Assembly (NCBI GenBank): GCA_001600095.1
Contig: BCIX01000001.1
Span: forward strand, 7,403,198-7,467,197
Reading direction: 5' to 3'
Length of the DNA: 64,000 nucleotides
Origin: Bullera alba
Lineage: Eukaryota; Basidiomycota; Tremellomycetes; Tremellales; Bulleraceae
The position numbers were made by a program, and so were the translations under genes. Shown one piece after another: positions 1-12,056 of the stretch (position 1 is its first letter; every line of letters begins with the position of its first letter). The notes beneath the pieces were generated by a model that did no database searches, was not told the origin of the DNA, and saw only the letters and a list, made by a program, of their open reading frames with translations.

Positions 1-1777
1 ATTCCATCGGAGTGTTGCTTGGTGAGACGGCTTATCGCATCAAAGAGGAGATAATTCGAGTCGAGTGTGGAGATCGACGAGGTGTAAGTGATCGGTGACT
101 GTGTGTTGGCGCGAGGTCAAAGTGCTGTGCAAGCGTTGATCCTAATCCGCACTTCCTCTCCGACCTAATATCGTGTCGAGTCGATATGCACAAGGGGTGG
201 CACTGGCACGTCTGTATGTTCTCGTGCTGCGCAGTGTCTGACCGAGCCTTGAGGGAGGGGTCGATATCGTGAGGTGTCGAGTATCGGCGTTGCCTTCTCC
301 TGCTGCTGACTGATTTGTCGCTCCGTTCCCTCAGATCCTGGTCGGCTCTTGTGCTCCGGACACTGGTCGATGGTGCCTCCAAGTGGATCGCAATGCTGAC
401 AGAGTGTCAACAAACAGAACTCGTCTGGATCCTTTGGGTTATCGAATGGTGAATATCCCTCACCCCACTCTTCTTCAAACCCCAGCGTTCCTTTTGCAGG
501 TTCTACAAGTTGCAATTCCCCGTTCCCGGCGCCCCTTCGACGCTATGTATCGATTCCGTGCGCTTTCTAATCCTGTCCTTCTGGTGCCAATCTAGCAATC
601 AGACTACGCAGCAGTGTCTCGTGATGCGTTGGTTCGTTGATTATTTATAGCCTCTGAGTGGATTGGGATGGGTTGCGACCAGTCGGAGTGAGACCCGAGC
701 GCCTTGTTGTGGCAGTGGTCCTTTTATCGTCTGGCGGGGGTGGGCGAATGATTGAGCAGACGGTGATAGTGTGATGGTGATGCAAGGTGCAATAATAGGA
801 TGGATCGAACCAGTGTGAGTGCGAATGAGAATAGCAAAGCGACGAACGGACAATCTCTCTCCCTTGCGTGTCCGAGGTGAAAATGGCAAAAGGCGAATGA
901 ACCGTCTCTCTCGTTGCCTCCGGCCCGCGCGTGCTGTGTCTCCCCGTCTTTGAAGCGCTGACGGGTGACTTCCACCGTACACTCGACGTGTGAGCAACTG
1001 AGCAGCACCTGTGACCTATGCATGCGATGCTACCACCTCTTCATACTACCATCACTCCATGCCTCTCCATAGCACACACTTGACCATCGTATCTTCCATA
1101 CTAAACGATACCATAGAGCATAGTAGAGCATCCGACCACCGCCCCTCTCCTCCGCTTCTTCCCTCGCGTCCCCCCTCCTCCTCTCCCTCCACCCCTCTTC
1201 CCCCCCCCTTGCCCCCGTTGGCCCTGCTCAGACACCAGGAATAGAAAAACAACCGGTGGCAAATTATTCCCTATTCGGGTAGATATCCACTTGTATTACG
1301 TACACCACTTACCGTATTAACCCGGCGGCGCGGTCACTCGTCTCCGCCACCCGGGGAGTGCGGTGTGGGGAGGAGCCGAGGGCGATCTCGATGGCGTCGA
1401 GTTCCAGCTCTTCACACCTTCTTCTCAGTCTTCTATGGCAGTCTCGACGGCTCTGGACGGATCCGACTCGCTCGGGCCGAGTGCCGATCACTCTCAGTCT
1501 CGAGCACAAGTACAAGTATGTATTCCTCCTGCTGCTCGGCCGTGAGGGAGACTGACCTGGAGCGAACACCTGCTGTTACGAGCAGGAGCACGAGCTCTTG
1601 TCGCTCTTCGCAGTGTCGCACTCCTCTGCATGTTTTATACGCAGTCCTTTGCCCTTCTTACATACTACTGCTCATCTCTTTCCCGCCCAGCGCTGTACAT
1701 TGAACCTAGGCACACGAGTCTACGACTCGCAATCGAGATCGCCTGACCACGCATCCGCACTAACGACTGCATGTACG
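1..1777. other. No supported gene; 3' flank of the aldo/keto reductase
   Basis: No reading frame here shows recognisable domains or a coherent exon chain. A minus-strand frame (about 165-515) has a somewhat protein-like stretch with a few cysteines (for example CLLTLCQHCDPLGG), but no start context or partner exon could be established, so it is not called. Positions 1141-1215 form a strongly pyrimidine-rich (C/T) tract, as often seen near fungal promoters. Confidence 0.5.
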
Positions 1778-3457
1778 CTACGGCTTTGCGGCATCCCAGA
1801 CGACCGCCATGAAATGACGGTAAAACCTTCCCTTTCCAGCCTCGCTGATCTCCTCCACCTCCGCAGCAGTCAGATCTACTTTTACGAGAGCTTCCAGTTG
1901 TTCCGTCTGTCGACCATCATCTCGAGATGTGCTGCGGGGGGTTTCAAACTCCGTTAGCGGGACGTAACTACGTGGGCTTCTGACAATCAAGACCAGATCT
2001 TCAACCACGTTATTGGTCGACAGGTGATTATGCAATGTTGACGAATTTGCCACACCGCCAAGCGTTCACAGGCCGCCAGCCGCCTGTCGACTCCTGTTGG
2101 CCAGCAGTGTTGGCCTTTCCAGAGATCACCTCAGATCAGGCAATGATTAGGCATACAGATTGAGATCTGACGCTACTGCGTTTCCGATAGTGCCTCGTCG
2201 TCATGTGCCAGCATTCACCCTCATCCACCACTCCATTCAAATCCCACTCATTGTCGACGGGGAACCGCGACGGACGCGACGATGCGAGAGATGAAACTGC
2301 CACTCACGTCACGACAATGCCACCCGGCTGCTGATGTGCCCACGCGAGCAAGACCTGACCGGACGTCGCGCCGTGTTTCTTGGCAATACCCTCGACCACT
2401 GGGTCTAGGGGTCCACCGGGCGATCGGAACAGAGGCGTTTGCGGTCCGTAAGCTTGTACTTTGATGTCGTGCTTGCGATGGATGGCAGCCAGGCGTTGCA
2501 TGTTTGCTGGGTGATAGACGTACGGGTGGTATTCGATCTGCGAGCTCGGTCAGCGGATCATCATCACCGCAGGAGGACTAGGTTGGGTGCCTTGATAACC
2601 CAGGCACTTTTGGCCGATTCACGAAGACGATCTGAAACTGCGCTGGTTGATACAGCACTCACCTGATTGACGGCGGGTGGGATCTCCCAAGTCTTCTCCA
2701 ACTCGAGAATGTCCTCCTCACGGAAGTTGCTCACCCCGATGGACTTTGTCAATCCCTCCTTCTTGAGATCCTCCAGGATCTTCCACGTCTCGGACAGGGT
2801 TCTGTCGCCGGTGTACTAGGTACTAGATCAGCACACCGCACCGTCCGGGTTGACAGCCACGTACGAAGGGGTTGTGAATCAGGACTGGACGAGTCAGCTG
2901 AAGAACGCCGCAAGAGGTCCAGCTAAGCTCTACTCACACAGGTCGACGTGATCTACTCCGAGCTGCAGTCCGTCAGTCCTGCTTCTCAAGTCTCCGGTGC
3001 TCACTTGCCTTCTTCAACTCTGCCTCGAGGACGGTTCTTGGGTGGATCTCATCGGACGTCGCCTTGTCCTTGCCCACTGCGCGTGTCAGCATGTATAGCT
3101 GATACAGTCTACAAGTCGCTCATCCACTCAAGCCCTCAATGATTCCTCGACATCTGCCGTCGATGAGATCTCAACCTCTTCTCCGGGATGATCCTGCCCA
3201 TGCGTCGAGCCCAATTCACGCAACTCACATTTGGTCAAGAGGAACAAGTCGTCCCGCTTCCCTCCCCACTGCTTGATCGCCTCGCCGACCCACTGACTAT
3301 TTCCATACATCTGAGCCATGTCGAGGTATCTATACCCCTTGTTCAGTGCGGAGAGGGTATACTTGGTACATTCGCCTCCAAACAGTGCAGTGCCAGCTCC
3401 GAATCCGATGGCGGGGATGGTGTTACCATCATTGAGAGTGACTGTGGGCGTGGACAT
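1778..3457 (-). CDS. Aldo/keto reductase, multi-exon
   Basis: NADPH-dependent oxidoreductase of the aldo/keto reductase (AKR) superfamily, probably cytosolic and acting on small carbonyls. It starts at 3457 with MSTPTVTLNDGNTIPAIGFG, the family's opening strand. The catalytic Asp and Tyr lie in YRYLDMAQMYGN, and DLFLLTK follows. A chain of short exons then gives GKDKATSDEIHPRTVLEAEL, LGVDHVDLFLIHNPF, SIGVSNF with the AKR signature Asn, EIPPAVNQIEYHPY and GQVLLAWAHQQ. The tail ends at 1778 with VVWDAAKP. The second intron appears to use a GC donor (AAG then GCAAGT near 3009), followed by a 25-nt exon at 2938-2962. The last intron (about 1932-2297) is unusually long. Divergent from the MBL-fold gene. 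Substrate cannot be inferred. Confidence 0.88.
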
Positions 3458-3990
3458 CGTTGTCGGATGATTGGCTGATCGTGCAAATCGAGGTGACTGC
3501 CTTGAATAGAGTTTAGCTCGAGGTCTACGAGGGTTAAGTATCCGAGAGAGTGCTGCTCGGATGTGTATAGTCTGAAAGGATACCCAGGAGGACAAGATCA
3601 AAAGAGGGATGATGGGATCAGCCCCTTCACAGCCATTGTCATGCGGCCTCGGGGGACCATCATGACATCGTTTGTCACCATCCGGGAAGAGCGGCGGAGA
3701 TCTCCGAGGAGCCGATCGACAATCCGAGCTCCGTCGGAACGTCTCGATCCGGTCAAAAGTTAGAGTTGGATGACAGCCAAATGACAGCGAGTTATCAACC
3801 TGGACATCGATATCGATATCGACATTGAGAATCGACGGGCTTGCCAATCTTGACCATCTAGACGGCTGATACATTAGAACACAGCAGACACTCATACGGC
3901 TGCTATCCTCGTTCAGCACAGGAACGATCGTCAGCTCAATCACTTCGCTCTCATCAAACCTTCCCAACGATCGCCACGTTTCTCGCCGCC
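3458..3990. promoter_or_regulatory. Divergent promoter region (AKR / MBL hydrolase)
   Basis: About 530 bp lies between two divergently read starts, so both promoters must be here. Around 3806-3828 the sequence repeats ATCGATATCG-type steps (an AT/CG palindromic run). No known operator was recognised. Confidence 0.4.
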
Positions 3991-5593
3991 ATGACAGCAT
4001 CTACCACTGCCAGCTCCTCATCGATCGATCCCAACCCCCTGCAATTCCTCTTCCTCGGCACTGGCACATCCACTGGTCTCCCACTGACCCCTTGCCTCAC
4101 CCTTTCCCATTCATACCCCGAGGCATTCACCTCGCACGTCCCTCCACCCGCGATCCCCAATGGACGCTCCGCCTCCGGATACTACGACCCCCAAGGCCCC
4201 TGGCCGAAGAATATCCAGTGTGTATGCTGCAGATCGGCAGTGGACCCGGATGTCGAAGAGGGCTGGAAGAACAAGCGGGGCAATACCAGTGCGGTGGTGC
4301 GTAAGCGGGATTCGGGGGGAAAGTGGAGGAATATCCTTGTGGATTGCGGCAAGACATTCACGGAACAGGCCAGGAGGTGGTTCCCGCAGTGGGGAGTGCA
4401 GACTATAGATGCGGTCCTGTTGACACATGGTCGTGAGTGAGGATCAACTAGCAGATACACGCTTCGTCCACGTTTGCACATTGTCACCATGGCTGTGCTT
4501 TCTTCACGATCCTGACTCAGCCATACTGACCACCCATTCACAGATGCCGACGCGTACTTCGGCCTTGATGACTTGCGAGAATGGTGCATCAGGCAGCGGA
4601 CCGCAATACCAATCTATCTCAACCGGCCTACCTACGAGATTGTCGCAAGCTCATTCCCCTATCTCGTCGACAGCACCCAAGCCAGCGGGGGCGGTGACGT
4701 GTGAGTCATGTGCAGCTTGTACTAGTTCACCCTTGCTGATGTGCCCCTCGTCTAGGCCAACGCTCATTTGGAACATTATCGACGACCTCTCCTCCTTCTC
4801 CATCTTCGACATCGAGGTCAATTCATACCCCGTCCACCACGGGATTTACTTTACCGACCCGCCCCACCTCAAGGCCGAGACGGGGGCGTCTGCTCCAGCG
4901 ACGTTGCCGCCCAAACGACTCGAAAAGCATCCTTTGATCTGTCTCGCATTCGAATTCGACAACAAGGTGCTGTACATGGCAGATGTGTCAGAAGTCCCGA
5001 GTCACACCCTCGACGCGTTGGCCGGGAGGGTGCGTATACCCCGCGCCAAGGGCCATCGGTCCAAGCGGGGCAAGGAGAGCAAGGGCAGTAATGGGGATAC
5101 CCAGATCTCCTCAATTTCAACCTCCGAGGAATCCAACGGTCATACCAAGCCTCCCGCTAGAGTACTTGTGATCGACGCTCTATGGCCCTTGCGCTCCCAC
5201 GCTTCCCATTTCTCCCTCGCGCAGGCGCTGGAGACTGCCCTCGCTTTGAAACCCAGCATTACCTATACCGTTGGATCAACACATCCCACCTCGCATTTCA
5301 TGTGGGAGGAGGTATGCCGGTCTCTGAATCGCCGCCCTGCGATGGAGCACGGAGGGGAGCCGGGCGGAGGGTATCGAGGCGAGATTGATGGCCTAAGACC
5401 CAATCACCCCGATGGGGATATCGCCCGTGGATTAGTGGAAAAGGTCCGAGCGGACAAACAGTTTGCAGGGGAGGATGGGATCATGGCCAGATGGGCGAGA
5501 TGGGGAGGCGGGAGGTGTGAGCCAGGGTGGGATGGCCTGGTGTTGGAGATAGACGACAAACGCTCGAAGGAGGTCCAGCCAAGCGGTCTATAA
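3991..5593 (+). CDS. Metallo-beta-lactamase-fold hydrolase, PhnP-like
   Basis: Predicted 478-aa metal-dependent hydrolase of the MBL superfamily, from three exons: 3991-4432, 4544-4700 and 4756-5593. All junctions keep frame. The N-terminus has FLFLGTGTSTGLPLTPC, the opening beta strand of PhnP-type phosphodiesterases. WRNILVDCGKTF follows, and the metal motif spans the first junction, reading LLTHGHADAYFGLDDLREW. This is the HxHxD box with Ala in place of the last His. The THxHADA...GLDDLR form is, as I recall it, usual for eukaryotic members, so the enzyme is not necessarily inactive. Later blocks are NSYPVHHG (metal His), VLYMADVSEVP and VLVIDALWPL, matching the C-terminal metal-binding segments. 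A low-complexity Lys/Ser insertion lies around 5041-5150. Probably cytosolic or nuclear; substrate unknown (cyclic phosphodiester or tRNA-like suggested by family). Confidence 0.85.
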
Positions 5594-5887
5594 CCTGGAA
5601 CCGAAGGGCACTGCAGCCATGACGCTGTCGGCTTTCGACTTTGAGGGGATCGACGTCGACGAGGATACGACAGGTGACCTAGGCAGGGTATAGCCCAGGC
5701 CGATAGGCTGACTGAGTGATTGACTGCAGTGCAACTTTTCAATGCATAAAATACAACTTGGCTTGTTTGGTTCACGATCACCTTGCTATCATGCTCGTCC
5801 CATGTTCATGCTGGTATAACCAAGACCCTTCGCCTGCAGAGCTACCCCCCTGCATCCTAAACAAGCCAGGCCCCTACTCTCGCAGGC

Positions 5888-8800
5888 CTAGGCCAAGGCG
5901 TCTCTGACCAAGTCTTCTACTTCCCGCTTATGCCACTCTCCCACTGCCACTGCCACCGTCGCACACCCCTTTCTCCCACTATACCTCACCCCGCCATCCG
6001 CCCCGTGGCTCACCATGTCAATACGGTCCTTGACAAACGACCACGGACCCTGGTTCTGCGGCTCCTCCTGGGCCCAGGTGACCCCCTGCACATTCTTATA
6101 TCGCTTCAACACCTCTTCCAGCCGTTTGACCGGGAACGGGGACAATTCTTCGATCCTGATCAAAGCCACCTCGTCCTGCTTGCCCATCGCCCCCCGATGG
6201 TCATGCAGGGCGTAGTAATGCTTTCCAGAGCAGAGCACCACTTTGGTCGCAGAGGCCGAATTGTCCAGATCGAGCACGGGCTCGAATGTCGAGTTTGGGC
6301 CCATGTCACCGAGTGGTGAGGCGGCGGCAGGGGAGCGGAGGAGTCCTTTGGGCGAGGCGATGATCAGTGGTTTTCGGTAGTTGCGCAATAATTGCCGGCG
6401 GAGTAGATGAAACAGCTGGGCCGGCGTCGATGGATTGGCCACAGTCACATTCACGTGTCCCACCGGGTCCGAGTGGTCGGGCTGGTCGTCCGAGAGCTAC
6501 AAGTCAATGTTTAGCACAGTGTACATCTTAGACTGGGACGACTCGCCTGGAGGAACCGCTCGATCTTGCAAGAGGAGTGTTCTGGGCCAGCACCATCATA
6601 CCCGTGTGGTAGCTGCATCACAAGACCACTCTGCTTTAACCACTTCGCTGCGCATCGGGGTCAGCAAATACGGCAGTCCGTATGATCAGGCAATCACCTT
6701 GTGCGCCAATGATATAAGTGTCAATCATGCTCTGGGCGCCGTTCATAAAGTCGCCAAACTGGAAATCCGTCAGCTCAGCGCATGACCCGATAGTATTCGT
6801 CCTACTCACCTGAGCCTCCCAGATTGGCAGGAGTTTCGGACTGGCCCAACTCATCCCAACTTCGAAGCCTGAGAAAGGTCAGCAAAGCACCTTGTCTGTG
6901 TTATAACTGAAGGCGACTCACCCAAAACAGCCATCTCGCTCAGTGAACCTGACCAGTCAGCAATGAAGGGCGTAGACGCAAGCTTAGGAACTCACTATTC
7001 GCCAGCTCTAGTCGGCCTTTATCCGCAGGAATCGCTTCGTTCAAGGGGATCAAACACGACTCATCCTCTTGATCCACAAACATCGCATGTCTGCCCGTAT
7101 CATCAGCCAATCCCCCCACACGGGCCGAGCTCTTGCTGACCTTTGGGAAAATGTACCCCTGCCGACATCCTGGCCCGAGATCCGGATATCATACCCTTCC
7201 CGCATCAAAGTCCCAAAGGCCATAGCTTCGGCCGTCGCAAAGTCGACTTTGCCATCGAGCGACTTGAGTCTGGCAGAAATGTGTCTTTTCAGCCGAGAGT
7301 GGACGTGCTATAAGCGTATCAGCGTCTCCACTTCCCTCGCGGGTTTGTCTATTCCCAGTGACACCACTCACAAAGCTGTCCGGGAGTGTGACACTGGCCA
7401 CTGCGACCTCTTTCAGGAGCTCCTCCTCCACGCCCGTCTTTGGATGATGGACAGCCTCTTTGCTCAATGGCCATACCATCGACGACCATTTACCCCTCAA
7501 CATCTCCGAAGCGGCCTTGTACCCCTCCACCTCGCCGAGGCCTTGTTCCAATCTACCTTGATACTCCTTCCGCCTACTTTCCGCCTCTCCCTTCCCTAGC
7601 GTCCCCTCCTTTACCAACTTCCCCTCGTACAGGTCCGGCACGGAGGATCGGTTCCTGATCTTCTGATACATCTTGGGCTGGGTATAGCCCGGTTCGTCGA
7701 GCTCGTTGTGGCCCCAGCGGCGATAGCAGATCAAGTCCAGTATGACGTCTTTCCGGAACATTTGTCTGTAGCGGAACGCAATGTCGACCGCTCGAACGAC
7801 CGATTCTGGATGATCACCGTTGACGTGGATGATAGGGCATCCAATCACTTTACCAATGTCGGAGGAGTATATGGACGATTTGGCAAATGAGGCTGGGGTC
7901 GTGTACCCGATATTGTTGTTGACAATCAGGTGGATAGTCCCTCCGGCGCCATAGTGCGGTAAACCAGATAGACCGAGTGATTCCGCGACAATGCCTTGAC
8001 CAGAGAACGCAGCGTCGCCGTGGAGTTGGACACAGAGGACTCTATCGCCAAGCTGGCATTCTGCCGGTGAGGACTTGAGCAGAGACATCTGCTTGGCTCG
8101 AGTAACGCCCAGAGCCACAGGATTGGCGGCCTATCAATCAATCTCAGCTTTAAGACTAACATTCAACGTAGCAGCCGACCTACCTCCAGATGACTTGGAT
8201 TCTGCAACACCTCGACCTCGACCTCGCCTCCCTCGTACTTGATCTGCCTGGTTGCCGCAAGGTGACTGATGACATCGCCGGTGGCGCCAGGTGCGGTCTC
8301 CGGATCGAATTCCGGCTTGCCCTTGATCTTGGAGAAGAGTGCGGTGGGCGAAAAGCCCAAGAGGTCGGGATCACACAAGAGCGAGAGTCGACCTCTGTGC
8401 GGGAGGGCCACCACGACAGACTTGAGACCGCCTACAACGGTCATTAGCGAACTCGAAGCTTGGGGTAAGGTACTCACTACTAGCGCTGAGCTCGAACAAC
8501 GTATCAAGAGCGGGCAGCATGCTTTCAGCTCCCTCGCAGCCTGGTCACGGGGATCAGCATCTGCCTTCATTCTCTGGGTAGGGCTGCACTCGCCATAACG
8601 CTTCAAGTTTGGGAACTTTTTGCCGAGAAACTTGTCCAGCTCTTCGCTTCGGGACAACATCTTCCAAATCCGTTTCTTCCTCTCTTCATCCACCGGTTGG
8701 GGGAAGGACGAAGCGCCCGTTTCCACATGATGCGAGAACCACCTATGGGGAGTTCAGCCTCGATCAGTCCATTTTCGCCATGATGAAGCCTAAGGGGGAA

Positions 8801-9499
8801 CTTACAACCGCTCGTCCTTGTCTGGGCAGTGCATATACTCGTAACCGATCTTGTCCACGTACACCCCCATGAGGTGCTCGGTGATCTGCTCGAGAGACTT
8901 GTTGACCTCTGTCCCCTCGCCAGTCTCGGTCCGCGGTGGTGCTGCCGTCTCTGACGGTGCCGTGGGCCTGGGTCTGGTCGGAGGAACGTGGAGGATACCT
9001 TGGAGGGGGTATGGGGTGGAGCTGGATAATCCATACCGACCAGCATCCAGCGCTCCTACCGGGCTGTAGAGTGTCATTCCTCTCTCACTGACCAGGGATC
9101 AGCACCACTGCTCACTCTCGCTCCATCAGGTCCAGGGGGTCTATCTAAGAGATTATCAGCTCGTTGTTTCTGGCGTCAAGGTTGCATTCGCGTACCTGAG
9201 CAGCTCTGTGTCCGTGTCTTCGCACATTGTCCACGTATCTCAATAACGGAGCATTTGTATTCCTTCCCCTTCATCAGTGACTGGACTCTCCTGGGGGATT
9301 TGGCTCACCTATTGTCCAGTTCTTCTGCCGTGTCTGCCCTCTGTCAATGACGTGAAGCGCAGTGGAATATGGACTTACAGTCTGGGAGCTTGTACTTTGA
9401 GGGCACTCTGTATCCAAAGGACTTGTCATCGTGATACTGCCTCGCGCCTCGTCCTCGAGCGATGGATATCAAGTCGCGGTATGCCCGGCGCAGCATCAT
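5888..9499 (-). CDS. 2-oxoadipate dehydrogenase E1 (DHKTD1-type), mitochondrial
   Basis: Thiamine-diphosphate-dependent E1 of a 2-oxoacid dehydrogenase. The start at 9499 ([10 protein letters not shown]) gives an Arg-rich mitochondrial presequence; an in-frame ATG at 9610 is an alternative. The mature part opens [17 protein letters not shown] and continues through HRGRLSLL and [16 protein letters not shown] (ThDP pocket). Next come [24 protein letters not shown] and [16 protein letters not shown], ending with [17 protein letters not shown] and [16 protein letters not shown]. The NGAQ step and the PTTPAQ-like and AAxSPLxxM blocks match DHKTD1 better than OGDH, which has FGDFHNTAQ. I therefore infer the lysine/tryptophan arm, 2-oxoadipate to glutaryl-CoA. 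At least ten short introns. Many databases would label such a protein simply 2-oxoglutarate dehydrogenase E1. Confidence 0.85.
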
Positions 9500-10172
9500 G
9501 AGTAGAGCACGCGATGCCGAGCGAGTGGTTGTGCAACTGAGCGAAGAACTAGGGATACGGGTTGTGAGCCGGGTCGTGTCCTTGCAAATGTATGCGGGTC
9601 GAGGTGTCAAGAAGTCATGAGCGCGAGGCCTGCTTCGACTCTAGCTAACAAAGTAGAATGCTTGCAGTCGAGTGCTCAAAGCAGCATGGGGGACGCGTAG
9701 AGTGGAGGTTGTCCGACCAAGATCCGTGCAGCCGATTTACCGGTAACCCGGCCGGCCCATCGGAGTATCCGCGCGTGTCCGCTATCTCGTATGTCTACCC
9801 GCGCGTACAAAGCTGCTGCAGCTGCATCCAGGACAGTGGGGCAACCGAGCAGTGAGATCATGTGTTCAGGCAGACTTGAAGACTGTTGGAGAATTGTGGC
9901 CTCCTCGGAGATGTGATTCTCTCGTGGAGGCCGCCAGCATCATCAGGTCGACCGTGGGATACCTACTGCTGAACCAGTGCCGGTCGGTGCCGCACTTATC
10001 TCCGGAGATGGCCGACACCTCGAGATCATGCGATTGCCCTGCCATGCGGTCGGCCTGATCCCAGCTGGTCGACGTTGCGCCATGCTCCAGGATTAGATGA
10101 CAGCCCCAAATAAACATGTAGTCTCGCCATTCTGTGTCTGTACCTCCTCTCAGCCTCCGGACTTGACTGACA
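9500..10172. promoter_or_regulatory. Divergent intergenic region
   Basis: About 670 bp between the E1 gene and the carboxypeptidase gene, read in opposite directions. GC-rich inverted steps (CCGGTAACCCGGCCGG near 9738-9753) are visible. No other gene was seen. Confidence 0.35.
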
Positions 10173-12056
10173 ATGCTGCTCAAGCACCTGCTCACCTCGG
10201 CTTTGGCTACGCTAGCTGTCTCCGCCCGCCAGCGGACGTTTACCACCACAGATGCAGGCTCGGTGCACACTCTGACATCGTCGATCCCCGCAGCAGAACA
10301 TCCCGACGGAGGGGATTTCACAGCATTCAAGCACCACGCCTTTCCAGGTTACGGTATCCGGATCAAGCGGGTGGAGAGGGGTTGGTGCGAGAAGAAGGCG
10401 AATTCCTACACTGGGTACATTGACGTCGATGGGCACGGCGAGTCGCTCTTCTTCTACTTTTTCGAGTCGGTGGGTCGTCAAGCTATCTTCATCTATAAGA
10501 TCACCAACTGATTCAAGACAATTGGTTGCAGCGGGACAAACCTGCCGAAGACGACGTGATCTTCTGGATCAACGGTGGACCAGGCGCTTCGTAAGTCCGT
10601 CGCACGAGTGAGAAAACTGGTGCTGATTTGAAGACTTGACAGGTCTGCTCTTGGTCTATTTGCCGAACTTGGACCATGTCGAATCACCCCCGACAACGGC
10701 AACTCCCTGATCGACAACCCCGACTCGTGGAACAACCACGCCAACATCTTCTTCCTGGATCAACCCTCCGGCGTGGGATTCTCCTTCAACCACAATGGCC
10801 AACTCACCCACTCGCGCACTGAACAAGCGGCGGTGGACGTCGGAGCCTTTGTCCAAATGTGGTTCGAGACTTTTACCGAGTTTAAAGGTCGGAAATTCCA
10901 CATGGCCGGTGAGAGCTATGGTGGTCGATACCTCCCCTTGTTCGCAAGTGCCGTCTTGGACGGTAACATGTATGCCGAAGCGAGAAACATGACCCCTGTC
11001 AACCTCCAAAGTGTCAGTCCCAAGTCTTGACAATCACACAACCGGTGGCGGGGCTGATGGGCGTAGGTGATGATCGGTAATGGATGGACGGATACTGTGA
11101 CTATGATGGAGGGTCATGTCGAACAGCAGTGTTCGGCAGAGTCGGGGGTTAGACCTATCCAATCGGTGAGGAAGTGTGTCGAGCTACATGAGGCTCTGCC
11201 GCTCTGCTTGGAGATGCTGGAGAAGGACTGTCGGCATCGATTCGACGAGCGGAGATGCGGTGTCGCTGTGGACTAGTGAGTCGTGTCTACGCTCAGCTCT
11301 TACGGGGCATTCTCTCATCTTTGGGGTTAGTTGCGAGACCACTATCATCGGCGCGTTCCAACAGACCGGCAGGAACTGGTATGACATCTCCGAGAAGTGC
11401 TCTCAGGGAAGGTATGTCGAAGCACCGCAATACCCTATCTGTAGCTAACGCTTCTAGCTGCTCGTCGGATTCCTTGCAAGTCGCGTTGACAGAGTATCTG
11501 AACCGAAACTCGACACTCAAGACACTCGGCATTGACCGTAAATGGCAAGGACCCTGGAGTGTCAGTTCGCAACCTGTCTACATTGCCATGGGCGGCATCG
11601 CATCGTCCCTGTCGATGGATCTGCATCATCAGACGTATCTCTACGTCGCGGGGCTATTAGAGCGCGACGTCAGAGTCCTCGTTTACGCCGGCAAAGGTGA
11701 GTTCGGCCAAAGTCCAGATATTCGGCCATACTGATGTGCTTGGTGGTAGTCGACTTTGCTTGCAACTTTATCGGCGTGAGGAAATGGGTGGAAAAGCTCT
11801 CTTGGTCCGGAGCAAAGGCGTACCAAGCATCCGAGGAGAGACCGTGGTATCTCCCCGACAGTGATGAGATCGCTGGGGAAGTCAGGACGGGGGGTAATGG
11901 GTTGACTTTTGCGACTGTCAGAGGGGCCGGTCATCTAGGTGAGCAAGCGTGATCCATGGGTGGGGAGGAGTGGCTGACGAGGTACTAGTGCCGCTGAACA
12001 AGCCGAAAGAGGCGGAGCACATGTTGTTGAGGTGGATCAAGGGGGAGGAGCTGTAG
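10173..12056 (+). CDS. Secreted serine carboxypeptidase (S10 family, Kex1/CPD-like)
   Basis: Serine carboxypeptidase that would remove C-terminal residues in the secretory pathway. It starts at 10173 with the signal peptide MLLKHLLTSALATLAVSARQ. Exons then give SYTGYIDVDGHGESLFFYFFES and a junction to DDVIFWINGGPGASS, the S10 oxyanion block. IFFLDQPSGVGFSF and MAGESYGGRYLP (catalytic Ser) follow. The catalytic Asp is in VLVYAGKVDFACNFIG and the His in VRGAGHLVPLNKP. The reading ends at 12056. About seven exons; the introns near 10480-10530 and 11029-11068 are clear. Paired cysteines in the middle (for example EQQCSAESG) suit disulphide bonds. No clear C-terminal membrane anchor is seen, so it is more like a soluble CPY/CPD-type than Golgi-anchored Kex1. 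Confidence 0.9.
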
